A stretch of DNA of 64,000 bases from Escarpia spicata (GCA_963995525.1 OZ023210.1:22589856-22653855), one strand, 5' to 3'. Positions 21,860 to 33,156 are shown, counted from the stretch's first letter. The notes: generated from the letters alone by a model not told the origin. Numbers and translations: made by a program.

Positions 21860-22852
21860 GGCCACTGCTATCAGGAAAGCAGTACGACCGGTTTGAGAGC
21901 TTCTTCGTGCAATCACCAAGTGTCCATGTTTCTTAAAATTCTTGTCCTGGCAATTTCATTCGTATAACATCGCCTGGTGCTACAGATCTCAAGCCATGCG
22001 CTGGCCTGTTATAGTGTGCCATTTGAGCATACTTGCTAGCTTTCCTGTCGCGAGACACGTTAGCAGCAATCTCTGGTATCAGCATGCTACGCTGAATCGG
22101 GAGCAGTGTTCGTCATCGACGACCGAACAAGAGTTGTGCGGGGGACGCATTGTAACCCTCGCGCACAGTGTTTCTAAAGTTCAGCAACGAAATTTTGGAC
22201 ATCACTGCCATCTTCTATCGCTTTCTTCGTGAGGTTTGTTACCGTCCCTATTGCTCGTTCTACCTGCCAATTGCTCTGGGGGTAATCTCGAACTGCTCGT
22301 GATGTCCACAAAGTCCCATATCTGCGCGAAGTCTGTGAACTCGGCACAAGAAAACTGGGGCCCGATATCCGACATCACTACTTCCGGTACTCCACAACTA
22401 GCAAACTGTGATCTCACGGCATCGATCACACTCTTCGTGCGCATACCCGAACTTAGCATCATCTGCTCGATGAAGTTGGAGTAATAGTCAACAGTAGGTA
22501 GTCAACAGTAGGTAGCGCTGTCTCTGCAGCTCGAACAAATCAGCACCACATTTCGCCCAAGGCCTACCTGGGGCATCGGGAGGCACACTGGTCTCTTTGC
22601 AATGGTCTCTTTGGTCTGCGATCTCCTGGTTCTTCAAAAGCCAGTACACAGCATCTTTGGCGAGACGTATACAGCCCTGTACACCCTGGTGCGAACGGTG
22701 TACTGTGGCGATGTTCTTTCGTAGCCTGGTCGGCATACGGTCCTGTAGTTCTTGAACACCAGTCCATTCTGCACAGCCAGTTCGTGCCGTACATTGTAAT
22801 ATGCACGAACGTCTAGATCACTGTCAGACTTCTGTGCAAGCCAGCCTTTCAT
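21860..22852 (-). pseudogene. Ty3/gypsy integrase remains
   Basis: Seen on the minus strand: a zinc-binding N-terminal region with HRSHQGVQGCIRLAKDAVYW (HHCC type, second Cys pair partly lost), KETSVPPDAPGRPWAK, GADLFELQ, then an integrase core with MSDIGPQFSCAEFTDFAQ (the catalytic DxGxxF box) and ITSSSRLPPEQLAGR in place of the usual SSPxYPQSNGQVER. C-terminal remains follow with frameshifts down to about 21,860. Integrase would insert the cDNA copy; here the frame breaks near 22,475 and again below 22,202, and the QSNGQVE box is altered, so it is dead. It is the last pol domain, as expected for Ty3/gypsy order. Confidence 0.85.
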
Positions 22853-22869
22853 TGTCCCCTGCTTCTGGA

Positions 22870-23044
22870 GAGCATATTCACACGGCAGTGGCTGCTCGCA
22901 GCTCCCCCGGCCGTCTTGGAGACACCGACAGTCCTTCCGTCATGTATATCTTCTTGATTGCGACAGCGTGAACACTTGGTTCACCCGGAATGTATGCACG
23001 GCTCAGCGTGTCCGCCATGTATATCTCGGACCCACGCGTGTATG
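22870..23044 (-). pseudogene. RNase H tail stub and pol linker; RNase H core missing
   Basis: The minus strand reads TRGSEIYMADTLSRAYIPGE, the motif that ends the RNase H/tether region of gypsy pol. It follows the RT end (DVKKPVYIL) almost immediately, whereas intact relatives have roughly 110 residues of RNase H core between these points. A deletion with its junction near 23,040 is the simplest reading. Confidence 0.75.
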
Positions 23045-24008
23045 TCATAGGATGTACACAGGCTTTTTGACATCATAGTACTGGAGTACTGGGGTACCTG
23101 TGAGCTCCTTCTCCGTGAGGTCGAACGCCTCCTGATTCGTACTCATCCAATTCCACCCTGTGTCTTTATCCACCAGTCGCTTGAGGGACTCAAGTTTGTC
23201 TGACAAATGTGGCACAAACTTTGCAAGGTTTACACACCCAGGCAGCCTCTGTCTGCCTTGGCGTCTTCCGGTCTTGGCATCTTCTCTATTGTTTCCACTT
23301 TCTTTGGATCTGTTCGGATGTCCAATGTATGGAACTTCTGTCATTCTGAGCTTCATCTTGTCGGCATTTAGTCGGGGATTTCGCTCTCTAGCACGTTTCA
23401 AGAACGCTCGCAGGATCTTGTCATGGTCCGACTCGGCCTCCTCGTCAGTTGTTCCACAGCCGACGATCAAGAATTCAACGTGGAGTACATATACGCCTTT
23501 CAGACCCTCCACCAGTTGGTTCATCGTGCGTTGCCACACATCGGGAGCAGAGTTAATGCCGAAAGGCATTCTCAGCCATCGGTACCGACCGAATTGTGTG
23601 GTGAAACATCAACATACTGGATTTCTCATCCAAAAGTATTTGCCAGAACCCGTTCCTGGCGTCCATCACGGTGAACACTCTTGCATTCTTCAGCCGGGTA
23701 CTGACCCCTTCGATTGTTTGCATCGGGTAGTATTCACGTCTGGTTGCTGTATTCAGATCTTGCGGATCTAAGCATATTCTGATCTGTCCATTTGGTTCCT
23801 GAACAACCACCATGCTCAATACCCAGTCCGTTGCTTCTATGCCTGGCGCTAGTACTCCTTCGCTCACCAGTTCATAACCCTTCGTGCATACTTTCCCACG
23901 CACTGGTACGGGTACGGGTACACGTCTCGGCCCGTGCACGACTGGTCTCACAGATTCATCAATTTGGATAACACAGTTGCTGGAGCCTTCCCAAGCCTTG
24001 AAGCACAT
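23045..24008 (-). pseudogene. Ty3/gypsy reverse transcriptase remains
   Basis: Two overlapping minus-strand frames carry the RT: 24008-23553 with QEPNGQIRICLDPQDLN, YYPMQTIEGVSTRL, VFTVMDARNGFWQILLDE (first catalytic Asp in VMDA), then after a frameshift 23569-23045 with MPFGINSAPDVWQRTMNQLV, the connection GCVNLAKFVPHLSDKLESL, and NQEAFDLTEKELTGTPVL. The position of the catalytic YxDD box, just before FLIVGCGTTDEEAE, no longer has the two Asp residues. The enzyme is therefore doubly inactive. Family assignment to Ty3/gypsy is secure from motif order and integrase placement. Confidence 0.9.
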
Positions 24009-24142
24009 CGGCGTAGTTGTTTTTTCTCGTGCATGGTGAACACATGATCCAAAGGATCAGAATCGTTGATCTTCAATACTCCCATGCTCTCTGAAGCTTC
24101 TAGGCTCGGTATTGGCATGTAGTCTCCTTCCATGAAACCAGC

Positions 24143-24370
24143 CTATGCTTCACGCCTTTTCCAACGACTGACAGCTTGCACTGACTCAACGATTTGTCGC
24201 GTGTACATCACAATGACGGTTTTCTTTGGTCTCAGCTTGGTCAGCGATCGTTCTCCAGTCACTGTCACGTATTCATGTCGTGGCAGTACACAACATTCCG
24301 AGCCACCATCTATCTGGAATGGCACTGGCACTGTCACGCCATTGTCACCACTGTCATAGCTATTAAGGTT
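24143..24370 (-). pseudogene. Ty3/gypsy aspartic protease remains
   Basis: Encodes PVPFQIDGGSECCVLPRHEY; the usual active-site triad D-T/S-G appears here as D-G-G. Flap-like and C-terminal segments follow (RSLTKLRPKKTVIVMYTRQI). It lies between the gag zinc knuckles and RT, the expected place. Confidence 0.75.
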
Positions 24371-24894
24371 CGATGTTTCTTCCCCACCCTAATAACTGAC
24401 AGTGTTCCCACATTGTATTTATTGTCCGACCCTGAAGCCTGTAGTTGCTTCAAATGTGCTTGTTTGAGCTTACATCTGCTTTCAAAGTGGTTCAGCTTGC
24501 TGCATTTGCGTCACTGATTACCATATGCTGAGCATTTGTTTCCTTCGTGTTTGTATGGGCAGTACCTGCAATCTTTTTTTCATGTATCTCTGTCACGAGT
24601 ATTCTCGGGTTGACGTCCCTGTCTGTAGCCACCGGGTCCCTTGACCCATTGACCTCGGACACTTTCACTTTTTTTCCTTACAGCACAGATTGACTGTTTT
24701 CAAGACATTACTTGATTATGTTCTTTGGTTGCTTCGGCCGCTTGTACAACCTCTCGGGCTTTCTCCAATGTAAGTTCTTTTTCCCTTAGCAATCTTTCGC
24801 CTACCTTTGGGTTGCGTAGACCGTGTACGAATATGTCTCTGATGATTTGGCTGGCTGCAATGTTGACAAAATCGTACGTTTTCGCTGCGGCGCG
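24371..24894 (-). pseudogene. Ty3/gypsy gag, C-terminal part with zinc knuckles
   Basis: Minus strand from 24894: RAAAKTYDFVNIAASQIIRD, FVHGLRNPKVGERLL, REKELTLEKAREVVQAAEAT, all typical of gypsy capsid C-terminal sequences. Further down, near 24,490-24,590, Cys/His knuckles are visible (CRYCPYKHEGNKC and, after a stop, CSKLNHFESRC). The upstream half of gag is missing at this point because a 22-kb insertion starts at 24897; it is found at 46,976. Confidence 0.88.
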
Positions 24895-24896
24895 TA

Positions 24897-25019
24897 CACT
24901 CTTAGAAATTACCGTATGATTAACGGGCATCTACTGTAATAATTTACTGTATCTCCCCGTAAAATGGAATTACGGTACATCCGCTGTACCTACACGTACG
25001 GCATCTATCGGCTAAGAGT
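24897..25019. repeat. Left terminal region of the 22-kb insertion
   Basis: Starts with the 13-bp terminal repeat, then ACGGTA-like motifs in both orientations (TTACCGTATG, ACTGTAATAATTTACTGTA, AATTACGGTACATCC), and ends with CTAAGAGT, the inverse of the first bases. Similar motifs recur at 41776-42085 and 46893-46973. Confidence 0.75.
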
Positions 25020-25468
25020 AAAACCACGATTGCCGCGCTTCAGCGCATGCGTGTAAAATTCTATCATATTGTGCGTGGCGTAGTGTGGGAGAAACATGCA
25101 ATCGGTTAATCGACTGTTTATTGACCTGTTTTGAGATCGATTCATTTCGGCTCTACGCAAAGTATCCTTGGTAACACTGCATAGCCGCGTGATAGGGCGA
25201 AATTCAATTTAAGTAAACCGTAACAAGAATGACTGCGATACCTGCGGTCAAAGGTGGCTTCATATAGCACGTGCCACATATAAATACGTTACATCAGCTG
25301 GCAGCAACAAAATGAAAAAAAAGCAATTTTTGCTAACCATTATCTGTTTACATTTACGTTTGGAACTCAAGCTTCCCTGTCATTCCATGTTCGCACATGC
25401 GCTGTCGCAAAAATTGATGATCTCCGAACAGGTCAATAGCGTACAAATACAAGTTGACACCAAGAGCA

Positions 25469-25470
<2 letters not shown>
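25020..25470. other. Non-coding, moderate GC; nothing identified
   Basis: Contains CAGCGCATGCG and several CG-containing words near 25025-25080. No coding motif recognised. Confidence 0.4.

Positions 25471-25530
<60 letters not shown>
25471..25530. repeat. (GCT)20 trinucleotide repeat
   Basis: Twenty uninterrupted GCT units. Frames through it give poly-Ala, poly-Leu, poly-Ser or poly-Cys in different directions; no surrounding coding evidence exists. Confidence 0.97.
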
Positions 25531-25531
<1 letters not shown>

Positions 25532-26232
25532 CTTCCAATATTGTACGTTAACCTCATCGTGTTGAGGACTTTGGTTTTGCAAATAGCTGAGAATAGCCGT
25601 ATTAAGTTCAGTGTGTTGTCAACACGAATATATGAACTTATGACTGAATGTACAAAGTTTCATTTCTCATGGGATATTAAGTTGAACACAAATGTAAACG
25701 TCATAACAGCCACGGCATGAGTATTTCTGTCGGATAATCATGTCATGGACCATGGCTCTATAAACACGTTTCACTCTTAAGTGCAGCTATATATTCCGAC
25801 ATTTTGGTCGCAACCGAAGCTCGTATTAATCACATTGACTGTAGTTGTAAATTATTTAGCTTGTCTGAAAATGCACTGGATCGATGCATTTATACTACTG
25901 TTAGTGATGTATATCGATCCGTTGCACAAGCGTGTCTTCAATATGCAACACTGACTAAAATGTTATTACTACACCTTTTCCTTTTTGTCGATGAAACGTC
26001 GGTCAAAATAGCTTAGACTTTCATAATTTATCACACGAGTAGTGCTGCCGTGTATGTTTGGTATACGTGTGGTCTATTGTAAACTAAATAGAACAAAGTT
26101 TCACTCAAGTACAGCTTTTAGGACAATTGACCCACAAGCACAGACATAAACAGAACACGTACGTTAAAGGGAGAACAGTCTGTTCCTCTGCGTGACATTT
26201 ATTCTCCATCATGCAATACTAATGAAGCTGGT
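25531..26232. other. Non-coding; 3' flank of the minus-strand exons
   Basis: No motif recognised. It would include the 3' UTR of the minus-strand gene ending at 26233. No good polyadenylation signal could be assigned. Confidence 0.4.
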
Positions 26233-26504
26233 CTACTTGGTTGCCGATATGATGCTGTTTCGACAAAAGTCTTTGATGTTGGTCCACGTTCTGTCTCCAA
26301 GAACGGGTTCCATTACAAGACTTCTCTCAATGTCTCGTTTTCCTGGCAGTCTCTTAAGGAGAATTTTAGTGCCAAGATGTCGCATGACTGCTCATTTTTC
26401 AGCGTCATTCCACACTCTTCTTCTGCCTCCTTTCTCACCCAGCGTCTGCCTCCTCTTTCTCTTGTTTGGCCCCGACTTGCTCATGTCGCGTCTTTTGCAA
26501 TTTG
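26233..26504 (-). pseudogene. Terminal exon of an unidentified gene, one nonsense codon
   Basis: Acceptor TCTTTCCCGTGTTGCAG just above 26504. The exon encodes a basic region (SGPNKRKRRQTLGEKGG, likely nuclear localisation) then RRRVWNDAEK, a TGA at 26394-26392, AVMRHLGTKILLKRLPGKRD, EPVLGDRTWTNIKDFCRN and a stop at 26235-26233. The pattern W..xEK.AV.RHLG....RLPGK.DIE..L..EPVL..RTW..IKDF.RN matches, from memory, the C-terminus of large zinc-finger proteins common in fish and invertebrates whose central part looks like a tyrosine recombinase. That link is inference; here only the tail is seen. The stop probably arose from CGA. It joins the exon ending at 26960 in phase 1. It lies wholly inside the 22-kb insertion. 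Confidence 0.5.
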
Positions 26505-26959
26505 CTGCAACACGGGAAAGACCAACAATTTAGACTCAATTGTTCAATCACTTGAACAACATCGTTGATTTATATGACTAAAACAGTAATGGTCTGATTC
26601 TTAGAGACATATCCTATGTGTAGTGGTTCCCTTTTCTCGGCTATGTAGTTCTTTTGCAAATGCAGATGGCTTCACTGTAGATACAGTTACAGGGACAGCA
26701 CCTCCATGAGATGACTATGCAAATGGTGGCTGTGCATTCCTAATGTGAATCGTATTGTAGTACATGCATGCATCTTCCCGTAGAAGGTGGGTGCGGTCCA
26801 AAAATGTTGTGTGGGACACCTGTAAGATTTTCAACAGATAAGATGTTCAACGTTTACGTGATTGTTCGAGGTGAATAGGCTTTTGCTTTATATTAATGTT
26901 AAGAAGTTATTTTAATATAGGAGGAATAAATGCTACTATTTAGTTTATAACGAACTTAC

Positions 26960-27046
26960 ATTTATCAAGAACATATTCCTCCTTCTGACTGGTAGTATTG
27001 CTGCTGGATTGCTCGTCTTCCATTTCATGCTCTTTGCCAGGCACTT
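26960..27046 (-). CDS. Penultimate exon of the same unidentified gene
   Basis: An 87-nt exon with acceptor TTAACCTTGCAG above 27046 and donor T|GTAAGT below 26960. It is open for 28 codons plus partial ends, acidic and Ser-rich: EHEMEDEQSSSNTTSQKEEY. Both borders are phase 1, and splicing to 26504 keeps the frame into the KRKRR region. An alternative acceptor (ATCTTACAG near 26,822) would lead to a short different tail. Upstream exons were not found with confidence. Confidence 0.45.
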
Positions 27047-27299
27047 CTGCAAGGTTAATAGAGAATGTTCATAAAATGTATTATAGAGATGAGCAAGATG
27101 AATAATTTTAGAATTTATATATATATTTTGTTTGAATGCGGAACAATAAATGACAATATTGAAGTCTATTTTGGCACAATGTGTGGGTGCTATTAAGCTA
27201 AGGATAATATGTCATTATTCTGCACGATTGTGTTAAATGGATTTCTTAGCATTCAAATAGTGTAGTATTTTGATGGACGTCAGAGTCCCTCGTTTCTCA

Positions 27300-27600
27300 C
27301 GCCTTCACTATCTTAATCTTCCTCCTCCTCATCATCATAATCATTTAACATCATCATTATCAACGTCTCCATCATCATCAACCCCGTCATCATAATCATC
27401 ATCATTATAACCATCCCGATCATCGGTAGACTCGCCGTCATCATCATCACTACGATGACCCCTTAATTGTTTTCATCTTTCTTATCGTTATCATCATAAT
27501 CATTTTTTATTCACAGCATCAACATTCTCATCAACACTATACTAATATCATAATCACAATCTCCATCATCATCGTCATCATAAAAATCTTCATCGTTTTT
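27300..27600. repeat. Imperfect (ATC)n microsatellite region
   Basis: Runs of CATCATCATAATCATC-type sequence with interruptions. The minus strand would read as poly-Asp, which I regard as non-coding. Confidence 0.9.
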
Positions 27601-29639
27601 ATTACATTACTGGTCGATTTATTACATGACACAAGTATAACATTTAGTGACAAATTCATAACGATTAAAGAGCAAATACTTTGGATTCAAGGCAGACGTC
27701 CTACAAAGCATAGCGGATTTTGGTTGATGTAGGTTTATTTTGTAGCCTGATGAATGTCGACAGTCGGTCGGAGTAGAAATGCTGCTGGCCGGTAAAAAAA
27801 AAATATTGTTACACGGATTTATGCAGAATTTGAAGACAAAACAAATGTGACAGGTGTGTTATAACGTTGAACGAGAGCATCGCGTTTAATCGCGAACTGT
27901 CATCTGGTCAGACACATGCCCAGTAATCACGAACGAGCTCGCATATCAGATTTCAAAGGCTTCGGTCGGATGGTACTCCATAGGGTTGGTGCTTTGGTGC
28001 GGCACTAAGGAGGGTGTTACACACGCTGTGTATCCTAAGTAGTTCCTGTGTAATTTGCTAAGACAATCTTCTTATCGTTAAGGAAACATTCTGTCAGATG
28101 TAAGTTACAATTGCTTAAATGAATATGGGACAGTTAAGTAATTGAACTTTGGGAGGACTTCAAGAATTTCGAAATTAAATTAATCGATTATCGCACAGGC
28201 AATCATATATCACATAACAAAAATCGCAAAACTTCAAGTTAGACACCGCCCAGATTCAAATAAGACATCACTATCCACCCGTTGCTCAACTGTCTGATTA
28301 CATAATCAAGCGACAACCACCCAAACCCCACCCCTTACAGTCTTCCCAAATTGCTACACAAGCAAAAAACGAACTACAAGAATTCGAAAGCATTAAGCAA
28401 TTTTCATCCAGCTGGAGAAGAGGAAATGGGGTATTTCACTCGTATGGAAAAAAACTATTACAAAATCTTGAGAAACTGATTGTTATGCTTTTGCGAACAT
28501 CTGCTAGTGTTCTTGGTATATTAATCTAGCAAGATATCTACAAAGATGTGTCCCATCTTATATAAGGTTCTTCTGACTGTTCTTGTCTGGGTGATTTCCC
28601 ATCCAATGTCTATGATGAGTTTAGTAACTATTCCTGATTCTCTGGTGTAATTGCATGCCTACAACAATTTATAAAAATTAAACTAGCAGGCAATATGTGG
28701 CAATGCCGCGCGAGGGACGATTTGGGAGGTGGGTTTCCCCTCTAAATTGTGGATTTTGTAGTTCGATCCCAAGACTCTAGGCGGCTTTTAAAACAACAAA
28801 CCAGCAGTTCCTGTCTTTCTCTGCATGTCTGCTACGTAGCCCTCGCTTGTCAGCACACATAAAATTCGGATTCTACTTAGTTTTCACGCCATTGCAACCT
28901 GGTGCATGAATGAGGGGGGGGACAATATTCAGTTGAACCCATTATGTATCCTTTAACCAGCGATAACAATGATGAAACTCATAAAAAGTTTAATGTTTGT
29001 GCTTGACTGAAAACATATATTATAACATTAGCTTACCAATGAGCCAAATCCGATGTGGATGCTACTACACTTGAGCAGTGATTGTCTTCCGGTCATAAAG
29101 TTGCTTTCAACCATTGGAAATGTGGAATCGGTTATGGTGGTTTAATAGCTTGTATACACACAACGTGGTAAGACACTTGTGTGGTAAACCTTTCGAATGT
29201 ATTAAGTTAAATTCGTTTTGCTATCGTTTACCCTAAACATTTATAATCCGTGCATATATGTCTGCCTGGTATAGCTACTGGACTGTAGTAATGGCATAAT
29301 TTGTGTCAACAGAACAGGACTTTGTGAACACAAGTCGTAAGCCGTAATTACCTTTAACTGCACTGTTTCCAAGCCAGCAGTTAATATGTTATAACCATTC
29401 GATTATTTTCTTTTAAAGCAGCACAACTGTGAAACTGTCTTACATTTTAACAGAAGGGTACCTAAATACTATATTCTAACATGTCCTACCACTCAACTTG
29501 TTTGCTTGATACAGTTAGTTTTTGAGTATGCATTTTACTCCATTGGTGAACATAACCATTTTGCTAATAACTGTTTTGAATCCGTTATTAAGATGTTGTA
29601 ACAAAACAACATATGCATTACTCATTAGGCGGATTACAG
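27601..29639. other. Non-coding part of the 22-kb insertion; nothing identified
   Basis: AT-rich. A G-run occurs near 28,915. A GTAGTTCGATCCC word near 28,757 resembles a pol III B box but has no convincing A box or tRNA fold. A minus-strand donor-like GTAAGC near 29,034 follows a short open frame, without other support. Confidence 0.35.
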
Positions 29640-29745
29640 ATAATGTACTAGGCAGAACCAAAATAAAAATGGACTTAGGAGTAGTAATTAGTGCTGACAA
29701 TAAAGTATCGTAGCAATGTGGCAGTCATCCCAACCACTTGAACAT
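29640..29745 (+). pseudogene. Short CR1-type RT relic
   Basis: Encodes MDLGVVISADNKVS, a stop, and QCGSH, aligning with KDLGLTISADMKVSEQCGIA in the CR1 copy at 30.2-33.1 kb. It is a diverged fragment, not part of the adjacent copy, because that copy has its own version of this segment. Confidence 0.75.
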
Positions 29746-29824
29746 TGCATCCGGGAGATTTATAGGATTAGGGAAGAGTACCAAAGGAGAATTCCGACTC
29801 ACGGTTGGGGGGGGGGGGTTCCCA

Positions 29825-30050
29825 GTCTGTTGGCTGAAGACAGGAACAGGTCTTGTGTACTGGTGGCGAATTACCTAATTTTACGATGGCAGTCTCCCAG
29901 ACTAACATATATATGTTATCTATGTATAATTATATACATATATATACGTTTTATAATTAAAACTAATAGTTATTAATTGGTACATTTTTTATTAATGCGG
30001 ACTTCGGAGTACATTGCATTTTCGCATATGTTATTTCAGTGCTTCTCAAC
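29825..30050. repeat. Partial copy of the 0.8-kb repeat found at 37.0-38.6 kb
   Basis: Shares TCTGTTGGCTGAAGACAGGA and GTACTGGTGGCGAATTACC with 37,573 onward, then TATTAATNNGGAGTACATT-type sequence. Its right side is cut at 30182 by the CR1 insertion. Confidence 0.75.
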
Positions 30051-30197
30051 ATTTTTGCTTTCACAACACACATACGGTTTGCTCGGTGCTCGCGGCACAT
30101 CGAACCAAATGTTACCTTATCAAGGCATGCACTCTAACTGTGTGTAATCAATTTATCATTAGAAGGCAGACAAAACATGCTCAGTGGGACAGGTTGC

Positions 30198-31217
30198 ATC
30201 TATTTAAACTAGATTCGCAGGGGGGACTCACAGAAAAGCCTGAAAATGGAGGCATAGATAAAGACAGCACAAATAAATCAGCAAATAACAGTCTGAAAAA
30301 CTCTTCTGAAGCTGGATATAAATGTGTTTGTTTAAATGCAAGGAGTATAGTAAACAAAAGAAATGAACTAAACATTATGGTAGAAGATATTGACCCTCAT
30401 ATAATAGGTATAACCGAATCCTGGACCACCACCGATATATCAGATGCTGAATTGGGACTGACAGGATATGTAATGTTTAGAAAAGATAGAATAGGAAGAA
30501 AGGGAGGTGGAGTTATTTTATATATTAAAGAATCTATTCAGGCTTATGAAATAAAATTAGAAAGAGAAGCAGATTGCGAAGAAGCTGTTTGGTGTAACAT
30601 AGTTACAGGAAACTCAACGTTAACAGTTGGGTTAGTTTATCGAAGTCCAAACATAAGCATAGAAGAGAATGAAAAAATACAAAACGCTATAAGGGAAGTA
30701 CGCAAACGGGACTGTATTATTATGGGGGATTTTAACCATGGGAATATACAATGGAAATCTCTACAGAGTATGGGGAGAGAGGACCACAAGTTTTTAGTTT
30801 TAGTTAAAGATACATTCCTTTCTCAACATGTGCTAGAACCAACCAGGGGTGAGAATGTGTTAGACATAGTTTTGTCCTCACAGAATGAATTAGTTGACAA
30901 TGTCAAGATATGTGAGCCACTGGGGAGTAGCGATCACAACCAGATACATTTTACCATCAAAGTAAAATCAGAAAGGAATAGTAAAAAGCAGTATAGGAGA
31001 AATTTCCACAAAGGAAGGTATAAGGACATGAGGAAATATTTAGCAAAGATAGACTGGAATAAGACACTGAAAAATAAGACGGCAACAGAATGCTGGAATA
31101 TATTAGAGTGAAATTAAGTGCATAGTCGATAAAATTGTACCCTTCAAAAAACAAGGAAAACGGTCCAAAAAGAAACACTTATCGAAAAAAGCCATTTGAA
31201 AAATTAAGTATAAACAA
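30198..31217 (+). pseudogene. CR1 copy 1 ORF2, endonuclease part
   Basis: CVCLNARSIVNKRNELNIM, IIGITESWTTTDISDAEL, GYVMFRKDRIGRKGGGVILY, VGLVYRSPN, IIMGDFNHGNIQW and GSSDHNQIHF are the successive boxes of an APE-type endonuclease (Asn, Glu, Tyr, Asp-Asn, Asp-His). The active-site boxes are intact. A 2-nt loss near 31,106 relative to copy 2 breaks the frame, and a TGA at 31,197-31,199 occurs at the same place as in copy 2. Confidence 0.92.
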
Positions 31218-33066
31218 ATGATGTGGAAGTCATATAGATGTACTGGAAATAATGAAGACTACAACAGTTATAAAGAAGCACTTAGCCAAGCTACAGCTGA
31301 AATTTTAAATTCAAAGAGAAGCTATGAACAACAATTAGCTAGTAATATAAAATATGACAGCAAGAGTTTTTATGCGTATGTTCGAAGCAAACAGAAAGTT
31401 CAAGATAAGGTCGGTCCTCTGGAAGATAGTGCTGGAAATATAATATCAGAGGGATTGTTAATGGCAGAAGACCTGAATGAGTACTTTAGTTCAGTGTTTA
31501 CCAGGGAAGATATTAGTTCACTGCCAATACCAGAGGCTAGGTTCAAGGGGGCAGATTCAGACTATTTAGGACAATTAATTGTAACCCCGGAAATGGAAGC
31601 TAAGAAAATAAGGGCTATGAAGGATAATAAATCACCTGGAGTGGATGGTATTCCACCCAAACTACTATTGGAAATTGTAGAACAAATTAGCATACCGCTT
31701 GCAACAGTTTTCAACTTGTCATTAGAAGAGGGAGTGGTTCCTTTAGAATGGAAAGAAGCAAACATTATACCGTTATTCAAAAAAGGTTCGAGAAACAAGT
31801 CAGAGAACTATAGACCAGTGAGTTTAACATCAATGATTTGTAAATTATTAGAAAGACTAATTAAAGATCACATGGTGGATTTTCTTGTTAAACAAAACTT
31901 GATAAACCCATCTCAACATGGTTTTTTTAAAGTGAGGTCATGCTTAACAAATATGTTATGTTTTTTGGAAGACATCACTAAGTGGGTAGATGAGGGATCA
32001 CCAGTAGATATCGTCTACTTAGATTTTCAAAAAGCTTTCGACAAAGTACCACATCAAAGATTATTGCTTAAACTAAAGGCCCATGGCATAGAAAATGGTA
32101 TAATAAACTTGATAGAACAATGGCTGATTGACAGAAGACAACGTGTAGTACTTGATGGGGAGGCTTCAAACTGGAAATCGGTATTGAGTGGGGTACCACA
32201 GATATCAGTATTAGGTCCTATATTATTCTTAATATATATCAACGATTTGGATGATGAAATAACAAGCAAGATGTTGAAATGTGCGGATGATACAAAAGTG
32301 TTTAGAAGGATTAAAAGTTATGGAGATAGACAGCATTTACAAGATGATCTTGACAGGTTGATCAAATGGTCTGAAAAGTGGCAAATGCTGTTCAATTTTG
32401 GGAAATGTAAATGCCTCCACACAGGACATGGGAACGAAGAAGTAGAATATACAATGGGGGGTACTGTACTAAGTACTACTGTAAAAGAAAAGGACTTAGG
32501 GTTAACCATTAGTGCTGATATGAAGGTTTCAGAGCAATGCGGAATTGCAGCTTCAAAGGGAAATCAAATCCTTGGATTAATTAGGAAAAAGAGCTAATAA
32601 TACCGCTGTACAAAACAATAGTTAGGCCTCATTTAGAATATTGTATTCAAGCGTGGAGGCCATATCGCAGGAAGGACATAGATATGCTAGAAAGAGTGCA
32701 GAGGAGAGCAACTAAAATGATACCAAATCTGAGGGATCTTAGTTACGAAATACGCCTACAAAATGCGGTTTAACAACACTAGAGACCAGGAGATTGAGAG
32801 GAGATCAGATAGTGTTTAAAATATTGAAGGGTTATGAAAATATTGATAGAAATATGTTTTTCTCAGTTAAGAAAGATAGAAGGACTAGAGGACATGAACT
32901 TGCATTAGCAAAGGAGCAGAGTAGATTGGATATAAGAAAGTTTTCATTTTCACAAAGGACTGTAAATGAATGGAACAGATTACCTGCTGATTGTGTGGGT
33001 GATAGTAGCGTGAATATGTTTAAAAATAAAATCGACACATACCTCAGACGGGCGGGATACACATAG
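31218..33066 (+). pseudogene. CR1 copy 1 ORF2, reverse transcriptase part
   Basis: Open from 31218 to 32597. Motifs: NKSPGVDGIPPKLL, WKEANIIPLFKKGSRNKSEN, YRPVSLTSMICKLLERLI, INPSQHGFFKVRSCLTNM, VDIVYLDFQKAFDKVPHQRL (first catalytic Asp), LSGVPQISVLGPILFLIYIN and CADDTKVFRR. Two changes hit the core: PQGS has become PQIS and FADD has become CADD. A deletion of about 19 nt near 32,590 and an indel near 32,765 break the thumb, which resumes at 32,794-33,066 (SFSQRTVNEWNRLPADCV). Not functional. Confidence 0.92.
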
Positions 33067-33156
33067 ATAAAAGGGTCGGACTCTCGATAAGCCAAAGGGC
33101 TTCCTTGTCCACCTGCCACCTAGAGTTAATTCTCTGGGTGGCAATCTTGTTAAATC
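33061..33156 (+). repeat. CR1 copy 1 3' tail with two hairpins
   Basis: Small hairpin AAGCC-AAA-GGGCTT near 33,088-33,102 and a larger one at 33,115-33,142, GCCACCTAGAG-TTAATT-CTCTGGGTGGC. Such 3' structures are the expected template-recognition site for the element's own RT. Copy 2 has the same structure with one mismatch. Confidence 0.8.

Larger units (their letters stand above)
30182..33156 (+). mobile_element. CR1-type LINE, copy 1, 5'-truncated
   Basis: Begins abruptly within the last bases of ORF1 (CAGTGGGACAGGTTGC, equal to 43,891 of copy 2) and runs to the 3' tail. Alignment by eye with copy 2 is near identity. The 5' truncation is what target-primed reverse transcription commonly yields. 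The right end is GGCAATCTTGTTAAAT. No target duplication is evident, which is normal for CR1. Confidence 0.93.

Noticed and set aside
24897..25019. Reading the left end as a stand-alone 123-bp MITE.
   Set aside because: Only 8 bp match at its inner end, and it would leave unexplained why the gag frame resumes exactly at 46,976 beside the second 13-bp end and TA. It remains possible as a nested feature.
25312..25720. Poly-Ala, poly-Leu and poly-Ser frames around the GCT repeat.
   Set aside because: No surrounding codon bias, splice sites or homologous segments support a polyglutamine-like or poly-Ala gene.
27300..27480. Poly-Asp frame on the minus strand that could be an acidic exon.
   Set aside because: It follows an imperfect ATC microsatellite with equal length in other frames.
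28690..28800. Possible tRNA-derived SINE or tRNA, from a GTAGTTCGATCCC word.
   Set aside because: No cloverleaf could be drawn and no convincing A box precedes it at the right distance.
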